Source of the DNA: CAZOWW01 sp964583765
GTDB lineage: Bacteria; Actinomycetota; Actinomycetes; Actinomycetales; Kineosporiaceae
Direction of reading: 5' to 3'
NCBI GenBank assembly: GCA_964583765.1
Contig: CAZOWW010000138.1
Span: 1-14,665 of the forward strand
Length of the DNA: 14,665 bases
Of the stretch, positions 1 through 5,333 are shown in pieces. Position 1 is the stretch's first letter; each line of letters begins with the position of its first letter. The position numbers and the translations under genes are program-made. Below the pieces are notes generated by a model. That model was not told the origin of the DNA, ran no database searches, and was given only the letters and a program-made list of their open reading frames with translations.

Positions 1-805
1 CCGACCGGACCTGGGTCGGCAGGTACTCCAGGCGCACCAGACAGGGTGGGGACGCCGACCCCTCCCCCACGTGCAGGAGCCCGCCGAATCGCTCCTCGGC
101 CAGACGTGCGGCGTCCCACACCTCGACCCGCAGGCCGGCCTCGGCCGCGATGGCCACGGCCTGACCGGCCAACCACGCGGGATCCTTGATGTTCGAGGGC
201 GTGGCCGCCAGGTCACGGGCCAGTACGGTGGCTGCCGCGTGCACCAGTCCCTGGTCCACGGCGGAGGTGGGGCGTCGACCGAGCAGGGTCACGGATCCCG
301 CCGGGTGCGAGTCACGGCGGTCACGCCGTCCCCTCGCCGGCGGCTGGTAACCGCCGAGCACCAGGCCCTCGACCAGGGCCCGGGTGGCCTCGGGGCTGGC
401 GCCGTCCCCGATCGAGGACACCACGCTCTCCCGACCACGCGCGGCACGCGCGAGGGCAGCGCCGGCACGGCGCAGGTCCTGCGGGGTGGACGCGCCGGTG
501 CCCACCATCACCAACTTGGGCGGCAATCCCTCGGGAGCCAGCACGGGCACCCGCACCAGCTCTCCCGCCCGACCGCTGACCTTCTCCGCGGTGAGCACCG
601 ACTCCAGGGAGACGCCGTAACGGGCGGCCAGCCCAGCGGACCGGGCCGGCGGCTGGGGGTTGCCGGACTCGTCCTGGTCGACGGGGATCGCGGCCAGGTC
701 CATCCGGCCCCAGAGCGGGGAGTCGGGGGCGACCCGGCCGGAGACCACCTCGATGCGGGTGCACGGCACCCCGGCGGGAACGCGGTGGCTGTCGGCGGCG
801 GTCAC
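1..805 (-). CDS. pepA: Leucyl aminopeptidase (M17 family), N-terminal part; runs off the left edge
   Basis: M17 aminopeptidases are cytoplasmic two-metal enzymes that remove N-terminal residues from peptides. The 268 codons present cover the variable N-terminal domain (about residues 1-185) and the start of the catalytic domain. Recognition rests on residues 192-206 (TVLARDLAATPSNIK), matching the family's RDLVNTPPN segment, and on 240-261, with GGLLHVGEGSASPP and LVRLEY. The metal-binding Lys/Asp residues and the NTDAEGR signature lie beyond the window. The GTG at 805 is chosen because GGAG sits 7 nt upstream; another in-frame GTG at 811 has poorer spacing. Residues 155-170 are rich in Arg and Asp and look like a linker. 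The gene lies downstream of DUF3117 on the same strand but a strong hairpin separates them, so it may be transcribed on its own. The family call is firm; the exact peptidase specificity is not shown. Confidence 0.88.
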   Translation of the reverse strand, partial: MTAADSHRVPAGVPCTRIEVVSGRVAPDSPLWGRMDLAAIPVDQDESGNPQPPARSAGLAARYGVSLESVLTAEKVSGRAGELVRVPVLAPEGLPPKLVMVGTGASTPQDLRRAGAALARAARGRESVVSSIGDGASPEATRALVEGLVLGGYQPPARGRRDRRDSHPAGSVTLLGRRPTSAVDQGLVHAAATVLARDLAATPSNIKDPAWLAGQAVAIAAEAGLRVEVWDAARLAEERFGGLLHVGEGSASPPCLVRLEYLPTQVRS

Positions 806-841
806 GGGCACGCTCCGAAGGTTACGCTCCGGGTGGTCGTG

Positions 842-881
842 CGCAGGCCCGGGTCACCCCTGCGGGGCGCCCGGGCCTGCG
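842..881 (-). terminator. Long GC-rich hairpin between DUF3117 and pepA
   Basis: A perfect 12-bp inverted repeat (CGCAGGCCCGGG at 842-853, its complement at 870-881) encloses a 16-nt loop. That loop can form a second small stem, CCCC-TGC-GGGG at 857-867. The hairpin lies in the 106-bp gap after the DUF3117 stop. No T-run follows on the minus strand, as is common for actinobacterial hairpin terminators. An mRNA-stabilising or attenuating role is also possible. Confidence 0.6.
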
Positions 882-911
882 TCGGCAGATGCGGGACCGC
901 GGCATGACACC

Positions 912-1079
912 TCAGCCGGAAACCGCCTTGAGAGCGTCTCCGAGCTCGCTGGCCTCCGTCGCAGACATCTCCACGACGAGACGGCCACCCCCCTCGAGCG
1001 GAACGCGCATCACGATGCCCCGCCCTTCCTTGGTGACCTCCAGCGGGCCGTCGCCGGTCCTCGGCTTCATGGCCGCCAT
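912..1079 (-). CDS. DUF3117 family small protein (55 aa)
   Basis: This is a complete member of a very small, highly conserved actinobacterial family of unknown function. The characteristic pattern is visible throughout: an N-terminal MAAMKPRTGDGP, then EVTKEGRGIVMRVPLEGGGR at residues 14-33, then a short acidic helix ending in GDALKAVSG. The size (55 aa) is usual for the family. The start is ATG at 1079, with GGAAGGGG 7 nt upstream; a second ATG at 1070 lacks that spacing. There is no signal peptide or membrane segment, so the protein is probably cytoplasmic. It stands alone between tag and pepA, with its own promoter-like element upstream and a hairpin downstream, suggesting a monocistronic transcript. 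Confidence 0.93.
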   Translation of the reverse strand: MAAMKPRTGDGPLEVTKEGRGIVMRVPLEGGGRLVVEMSATEASELGDALKAVSG

Positions 1080-1169
1080 GCGCCATCCCCTTCCTGTCGG
1101 TGCGGGCGCGCCGGTCCGGCGTCGCAAACGTGTGGATCCTGCTGCCGGGCACGCAGCGTGACTCGGGGC

Positions 1170-1197
1170 ATTATCTCGCCTCACCCACCCATGACGA
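1170..1197 (-). promoter_or_regulatory. Sigma-70-like promoter for DUF3117
   Basis: On the minus strand, GATAAT (1175-1170) matches the -10 consensus at 5 of 6 positions. TCGTCA (1197-1192) lies 16 bp upstream and matches the -35 consensus at 4 of 6. Transcription would begin near 1163, giving a leader of about 84 nt before the DUF3117 ATG. An AT-rich hexamer this good is rare in such GC-rich DNA, but the assignment is by motif only. Confidence 0.45.
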
Positions 1198-1292
1198 AAC
1201 GCGCACGCCCAACTGAGTGAGCAGATCCGGCGAGTCGTCACACCTATGGGAGATCAGGTCACGCAACGCACTCAACGCCTGCCGCGAACCGA

Positions 1293-2021
1293 TCACGTTC
1301 CGGCCTCGGCGCTCGATCCCGGCTCCACCTCGACCGCGACTCCCCCCACACAGCCCACCACATGGTCGTCCACCAGACCGCAGGCCTGCATGGCGGCATA
1401 GGCGGTCGTGGGCCCGACGAAGACGAACCCGTACCGGCGCAGACGCCGCGCGAGTTCCCGGGACTCGGGCGTGCTCGAGGGGACCTCCGCCAACCGCCGC
1501 GGACGGGGCCGGTCCTGCGCGAAGGACCAGAACAGGGCGTCCAGGCCGCCGTGCTCCCGCAGTTCCAGGACGGCGCGGGCATTGGTCACCGTCGCCCAGA
1601 TCTTGGCGCGGTTGCGCACGATCGATGCGTCCGTCAGCAGGCGTGCCTGGTCGCCGTCATCGAAGAGCGCGATCCGCTCCGGATCGAAGCCCGCGAACGC
1701 CACCCGAAAGGCCGGACGCTTGCGCAGCACGGTCAGCCAGGACAGCCCCGACTGGAAGGCCTCCAGGGAGATGCGCTCGAACAGGGCGATCTCGCCGTGC
1801 ACCGGGCGGCCCCACTCGGAGTCGTGATACGCCCGGTAGTCCGCGGTGGAGTCGGCCCACCGGCACCGGGGAACCCCGTCCGGCCCCACGGACAGGTCGG
1901 GGTCCGGGGCGGGCTCCGCCGCCTCGGTCACGACCGCGGACGCCGGAGTCCCCTCGGGGATCGCTTCCGTCCCTTCGGCGCTGGCAGCCTTCACCCCACC
2001 CGGTACGGCCGCAGTCTGCAT
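1293..2021 (-). CDS. tag: DNA-3-methyladenine glycosylase I
   Basis: Tag excises 3-methyladenine from alkylated DNA, leaving an abasic site for base-excision repair. The 242-aa product carries the whole Tag fold from about residue 52. Cys53 (PRCRW), His66 (AYHDSEWG), and His220 plus Cys224 (DDHVVGC) match the four zinc ligands of E. coli Tag. Glu87 and Trp95 lie in LEAFQSGLSWLTVLRKR, the substrate-pocket helix, and MQACGLVDDHVVGC is a close family match. The first 48 residues are a low-complexity Ala/Glu/Pro/Thr extension absent from E. coli Tag (about 187 aa). The ATG at 2021 has only a weak ribosome site, and a GTG at residue 45 is an alternative start but also lacks one. It lies 89 bp downstream of the DivIVA-domain gene on the same strand and may be co-transcribed with it. 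Confidence 0.93.
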   Translation of the reverse strand: MQTAAVPGGVKAASAEGTEAIPEGTPASAVVTEAAEPAPDPDLSVGPDGVPRCRWADSTADYRAYHDSEWGRPVHGEIALFERISLEAFQSGLSWLTVLRKRPAFRVAFAGFDPERIALFDDGDQARLLTDASIVRNRAKIWATVTNARAVLELREHGGLDALFWSFAQDRPRPRRLAEVPSSTPESRELARRLRRYGFVFVGPTTAYAAMQACGLVDDHVVGCVGGVAVEVEPGSSAEAGT

Positions 2022-2044
2022 GATCCGATCTTCAACCGGATCGG
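2022..2044 (-). promoter_or_regulatory. Overlapping inverted repeats just upstream of the tag start codon
   Basis: GATCCG (2022-2027) and CGGATC (2037-2042) form an inverted repeat with a 9-nt loop. CCGATC (2025-2030) and GATCGG (2039-2044) form an alternative pairing with an 8-nt loop. Both begin immediately before the tag ATG and would cover the weak ribosome site. They could act as a small translational control element or may be chance in GATC-rich sequence. Confidence 0.25.
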
Positions 2045-2110
2045 GCCGACATGCAACCGCACCGTCCCCGGCGCCGCCGACCGATCAGGCCCGACGGCAC
2101 CGATCTGCGC

Positions 2111-2647
2111 TCAGCGCTCCGTGGTCTCCGGCGCCTCGGCCTCGGCCTCGGCGGGAACAGCGGGCTCCACCGCGGCGGGCGCCTCGACCGGCGCGGCCAC
2201 GGGCTTCGCCTCGACCGGCACCGACTCCACCGCGGACGGCGCAGCCTCCGCCTCGACCGGCGCAGCGTCGGCCTCGACCGGCACCGCCGTGGTCCCCGGC
2301 TCCTCGCCCTCCGGCGAGACCTCGGCGGCGGGCGCAGCCGGCTCGGTGCCGGACACCTCGCCGTCGTCGGCGGCCGCAGCACGCAGAACCGCGAGCTCGG
2401 CCTCCCGCCGGACGATCTCGTCCCGGAGCCGGTCCAGCGCTGCGTCCACCTGGTCCATCCGGTAGCCACGGAAGGCGGCGGCGAACCGGACCTCGTCCAG
2501 ATCGGTCACCGACAACGGGCCCGCGGGGAGCGGACGCACGGGAATGGAGGACGTCGGATCGTCCATGCCTCCGGTGATCAGACCGAGCGCCACGGCAGCG
2601 ACGGCGGCGAGCACCACGAGGGTCAGGAGCACGAACAACAGAGTCAC
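2111..2647 (-). CDS. Small membrane-anchored DivIVA-domain protein
   Basis: The 178-aa product begins with a hydrophobic segment (about residues 3-25, rich in Leu, Val and Ala) that should anchor it in the membrane. A short DivIVA-like module follows at about residues 46-90. Its signature FRGYRMDQVDAALDRLRDEI resembles the N-terminal DivIVA motif and continues into a short coiled coil. DivIVA-type proteins bind curved membrane and organise polar growth or division; that role is inferred. From about residue 95 the protein is a low-complexity tail of Pro, Val, Glu and Ala, built partly from PVEA units. The start is GTG at 2647; no good Shine-Dalgarno is visible, but this start keeps the membrane segment. 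Small DivIVA-domain proteins next to tag and DUF3117 are a familiar actinobacterial arrangement. Confidence 0.82.
   Translation of the reverse strand: MTLLFVLLTLVVLAAVAAVALGLITGGMDDPTSSIPVRPLPAGPLSVTDLDEVRFAAAFRGYRMDQVDAALDRLRDEIVRREAELAVLRAAAADDGEVSGTEPAAPAAEVSPEGEEPGTTAVPVEADAAPVEAEAAPSAVESVPVEAKPVAAPVEAPAAVEPAVPAEAEAEAPETTER
2181..2282. repeat. Four copies of a 12-bp direct repeat coding for (P)VEA in the DivIVA-protein tail
   Basis: GCCTCGACCGGC occurs at 2181-2192, 2208-2219, 2250-2261 and 2271-2282. The copies are 27, 42 and 21 bp apart, all multiples of three, so the reading frame is kept. They encode Pro-Val-Glu-Ala units on the minus strand. Confidence 0.8.
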
Positions 2648-2711
2648 GGGAGGATGGTGCCACGCCGGAGCCGCGCTGTGTTACGCATCCGGTCCCCCGC
2701 CTGCGCGGGTC

Positions 2712-2774
2712 GCCCCGATCGGGGGGACGACCGGGCCCATCCGGGGAACGGTTCGTCCCATCGGCGGGACCCCG
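2712..2774. promoter_or_regulatory. Three 21-bp direct repeats between divergent genes; candidate operator array
   Basis: The unit core reads CCGATCGGGGGGAC, CCCATCCGGGGAAC and CCCATCGGCGGGAC in three successive copies. Their ATC triplets begin at 2718, 2739 and 2760, exactly 21 bp apart, which is two turns of B-DNA. The first copy contains the perfect 12-bp palindrome CCCCGATCGGGG (2713-2724). The array sits in the gap between the divergent DivIVA-domain gene and the exported-protein gene, so same-face binding by a regulator is plausible. No regulator family is suggested by the motif. Confidence 0.4.
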
Positions 2775-2891
2775 AGGATTGCTGCTCCTTTCGACCGGGG
2801 GGAGCGCATCATGGGGACAGCTGCTTCGCGCCTCGGACGACCTGCCGGCATCTCGCCCCTGCCCGCGTCCCGATCGGACACTGGAGTTCTC

Positions 2892-3698
2892 ATGACCCCT
2901 GGCTGGATCCCCTCAGGTCGTGACCGGACCCGCGTGGCGCTCGCGGTGACCCTCGCCGCTGCCCTGCTCACGGGGACCGCGGCCGTCGCAGGCGCTCTGG
3001 GCTCCTCCGGAGCCGACCACCACCACGCCTCCGCCACGAAGGCCGGCCTGAAGGGACAACGCTCCGGTCCGTCGGGTCCGGACGCGGGTCGCACCGGACG
3101 CGCCACCGGCAGGTCCGGGGGCAACGGCATGCTCGGCGGGGCCGACATGTTCGGTGGCTTCGGCATGTTCGGCGGCTTCGGCATGTCGGGTGCTGACGGC
3201 GCCGGCCGCCCGTTGCACGGCGAGGTCGTGCTCAGCGGCCGGAACGGCAGCGACACCCGCACGGTGGACTTCCAGACCGGCACGATCACCGCGGTCAGCT
3301 CCGGCAGCCTCACGCTCCGGAGCACCGACGGCTACGCCCTCGCCTGGACGATCACCTCGGACACCAGGCTGTTCCTCGGCACCAAGGACGCGAAGGTGAC
3401 CGACCTCACCGCCGGCACCACGGTCACCGTCTACGGCACGAGGACCTCCTCGGGCGTCACCGCCACCGCCGTCCTGCGCCTGCCGACCGGGCGTGGCACC
3501 ACCTGGGGTTCCGGAGGCGACGGCGCCCCGGGTGCCCCCGGCACCAGCAGGCAGGGCATGCCGATGCAGGGCGGCCCGATGCCGACCATGCCCAGGCAGG
3601 GACGGCGGGCGTGGCCGGGTCACGGGCGGACGTTCGGCCAGGGAAGCGGAACCCCGTCCGGCACGGTCACTTCCCCGCCCGGCGGCGCGCAGGGCTGA
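2892..3698 (+). CDS. Exported protein with a DUF5666-like beta domain, function unknown
   Basis: The 268-aa product has a basic N-terminus (residues 1-14) and a hydrophobic stretch (about 15-37) ending in AVAGALG, consistent with a signal peptide or membrane anchor. A disordered Gly/Ser/Arg-rich region follows, with a HHH run at 43-45 and two 18-bp repeats encoding MFGGFG (3147-3182). Residues 107-196 look like a small beta domain of DUF5666 type: GTITAVSSGSLTLRSTDG, then TSDTRLFLG, then a Thr-Val-rich strand. The tail is rich in Gly, Pro, Met and Gln. ATG 2892 is chosen because GGAG lies 5 nt upstream and it gives a compact signal peptide. An in-frame ATG at 2811 has a stronger site (GGGGGGAG, 6 nt) and would add 27 residues. 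The last 79 bp overlap the convergent LOG-family gene. I do not recognise a specific function. Confidence 0.7.
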   Translation: MTPGWIPSGRDRTRVALAVTLAAALLTGTAAVAGALGSSGADHHHASATKAGLKGQRSGPSGPDAGRTGRATGRSGGNGMLGGADMFGGFGMFGGFGMSGADGAGRPLHGEVVLSGRNGSDTRTVDFQTGTITAVSSGSLTLRSTDGYALAWTITSDTRLFLGTKDAKVTDLTAGTTVTVYGTRTSSGVTATAVLRLPTGRGTTWGSGGDGAPGAPGTSRQGMPMQGGPMPTMPRQGRRAWPGHGRTFGQGSGTPSGTVTSPPGGAQG

Positions 3699-4234
3699 AC
3701 CCCGGCCTCGAGGGCGCGGAAGGCGTCAGCGAGACAGTCGGTCCAGGTGATCGCGACCAGCGCCGCAGGACGCACGAAGCCCTCCCGGCACAGCCGTTCG
3801 ACCAGCTCGCGCAGCCCGCGGTAGACCCCGGTGGGGTCGAGCACCACCACCGGCCGGTCGTGCAGGACCAGGCTGCGCGCCGTCCACACCTCGAAGAGTT
3901 CCTCGAGGGTGCCCAGCCCCCCGGGCAGGGCGAGGAAGGCGTCGGCGGCGGCGTCCATGCGGCCCTTGCGCTCCCGCATGTCCGAGGTGACCACGAGCTC
4001 GTCCGCCTCCCCGTCGGCGACCTCCCAGGGGATCATCGCCTGCGGGATCACCCCGAGGGTGTGCCGGCCGCCGGCACGGACAGCGCCCGCCACCGCGCCC
4101 ATCATCGAGACCCGGCCGCCGCCGGAGACCAGGTCGTGCCCCCGGCGCGCGAGTTCCGCTCCGACGAGCTCGGCGAGTTCCTGGTGGCAGAGTGCGATCT
4201 CCTCCGAGGAGGAGCAGAAGACGCAGACGCGCAC
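3620..4234 (-). CDS. LOG-family protein (TIGR00730), second of a tandem pair
   Basis: LOG proteins have a Rossmann-like fold; characterised members are cytokinin riboside 5'-monophosphate phosphoribohydrolases, cleaving N6-modified AMP into free base and ribose 5-phosphate. The bacterial substrate is often unknown. This 204-aa product shows the family elements in order: VCVFCSSS (3-10), SGGGRVSMMG (37-46), the MRERK segment with Arg89 and Lys90, and PGGLGTLEE (104-112) with the nucleotide-binding loop and conserved Glu. The GTG at 4234 is chosen because GGAGG lies 6 nt upstream, inside the end of the preceding gene. The upstream stop is separated from this start by one base, so translation is probably coupled. 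Residues from about 177 onward (GVQPCAPPGGEV to the end) extend past the usual family end and overlap the convergent gene; stop-codon drift is a likely cause. Confidence 0.88.
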   Translation of the reverse strand: MRVCVFCSSSEEIALCHQELAELVGAELARRGHDLVSGGGRVSMMGAVAGAVRAGGRHTLGVIPQAMIPWEVADGEADELVVTSDMRERKGRMDAAADAFLALPGGLGTLEELFEVWTARSLVLHDRPVVVLDPTGVYRGLRELVERLCREGFVRPAALVAITWTDCLADAFRALEAGVQPCAPPGGEVTVPDGVPLPWPNVRP

Positions 4235-4235
4235 C

Positions 4236-5252
4236 TCAGCCCTCCAGCTCCTTGCGTGCCTCACACATGATCGTCACGGCCTCGTCGACGTCATCGGTGA
4301 CCCGGAACAGGTGCAGGTCCTCCGGAGCGATCATCCCGCGGCTCAGCACCGGACCCGAGAGCCAGTCCACGAGCCCCGCCCAGTAGTCCGCGCCCAGCAG
4401 CACCAGGGGGAACGACGTGACCTTGTGCGTCTGCACGAGGACGAGCGCCTCGAAGAGCTCGTCGAAGGTGCCGAAGCCTCCGGGGAGGACCACGAACCCC
4501 TGGGCGTACTTCACGAACATCGTCTTGCGGGCGAAGAAGTAGCGGAAGTTGACCGCCAGGTCCACCCAGTCGTTGATCCGCTGCTCGAAGGGCAGCTCGA
4601 TGCCCAGGCCCACGGAGACGCCCCCGGCCTCGCAGGCGCCGCGGTTCGCGGCCTCCATGGCACCCGGGCCGCCGCCGGTGATCACCGCAAATCCGGCCCG
4701 GGCCAGGGCATCGCCCAGGCGACGCGCCTGCGCGTAGTCCGGATGGTCGCGAGGGGTCCGGGCCGAGCCGAAGACGCTGATCGAGGGACCGAGTTCGGCG
4801 AGGGCACCGAAGCCCTCGACGAACTCGGCCTGGATGCGCATCACCCGCCAGGGATCGGAGTGCACCCAGTCGCCGTCCTGCCGGCTGTCGAGCAGGCGCT
4901 GGTCCGTCGTCGAGCCCGGCACCTGGGCCCGGCGCAGCACCACGGACCCCTTGCGGTAGGCCCGGACCGATTCGGGGGACGCCGGCGGGCGCCCGTTCGA
5001 CGAGGTCGGCGCGGAGGTGCCCGCACGGGACGGCCGGTCGGCCTCGGCACTTCTGCGATCTTCCTCGCCGGGTGCCCGGTCGGTCTCGCCCGCGCCGCGG
5101 GCCCCCTCGGCACCGGCGTGGCGCACCTCGGCCGGAACCGCGTCAGCGGCGGCCGGCACGGGGAATGTCCTGGGGTCGGCGTTCTTCGGCTGGGAACCGA
5201 ATGTGCGTTCTGTGGTCACCCTCAGAGACGGTAGGCCCTTACTGACCTGCAC
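4236..5252 (-). CDS. LOG-family protein (TIGR00730) with N-terminal extension, first of a tandem pair
   Basis: This 338-aa product is a second, distinct LOG paralogue. The core runs from about residue 155: ISVFGSART (158-166), ITGGGPGAMEAANRG (191-205), FFARK with Arg242 and Lys243, and PGGFGTFDELFE (257-268). The preceding segment, including VVLRRAQVPGSTTDQRLLDS (104-123) and WVHSDPWRVMRIQAEFVEGF, is typical of the actinobacterial subgroup. Residues 20-95 are low-complexity and charged (Ala, Glu, Arg, Asp). The GTG at 5252 has GGAGG 5 nt upstream; an in-frame ATG at 5270 is possible but has no such site. It ends one base before the second LOG gene starts, so the two form a tight operon. It diverges from the GGDEF-like gene. 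Activity on cytokinin-like nucleotides is inferred from the family only. Confidence 0.9.
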   Translation of the reverse strand: MQVSKGLPSLRVTTERTFGSQPKNADPRTFPVPAAADAVPAEVRHAGAEGARGAGETDRAPGEEDRRSAEADRPSRAGTSAPTSSNGRPPASPESVRAYRKGSVVLRRAQVPGSTTDQRLLDSRQDGDWVHSDPWRVMRIQAEFVEGFGALAELGPSISVFGSARTPRDHPDYAQARRLGDALARAGFAVITGGGPGAMEAANRGACEAGGVSVGLGIELPFEQRINDWVDLAVNFRYFFARKTMFVKYAQGFVVLPGGFGTFDELFEALVLVQTHKVTSFPLVLLGADYWAGLVDWLSGPVLSRGMIAPEDLHLFRVTDDVDEAVTIMCEARKELEG

Positions 5253-5298
5253 ATCCACCTCCCCCGGCATCCAGCAGGGTGACGGACGGTGAACGCCC

Positions 5299-5327
5299 CT
5301 TACAGGGGGCTCCATGGCGGGTACTGT
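5299..5327 (+). promoter_or_regulatory. Promoter for the GGDEF-like gene, probably leaderless
   Basis: CTTACA (5299-5304, 4 of 6 to the -35 consensus) and TACTGT (5322-5327, a TAnnnT -10) are 17 bp apart. The GTG at 5334 follows the -10 after 6 nt, where transcription itself would start, giving a leaderless mRNA. The -35 lies inside an inverted repeat, GCCCCT-TAC-AGGGGGC (5295-5310, one unpaired G), which could be an operator. Confidence 0.45.
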
Positions 5328-5333
5328 TCGTCC

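Noticed and set aside
71..907. Plus-strand open frames opposite pepA.
   Set aside because: The minus frame in this region gives a clear M17 aminopeptidase. The plus frames are Gly/Arg/Pro-rich shadows without motifs or ribosome sites.
1362..2465. A 367-codon plus-strand open frame across tag and the DivIVA-domain gene.
   Set aside because: It is antisense to two recognisable genes and shows no domain of its own.
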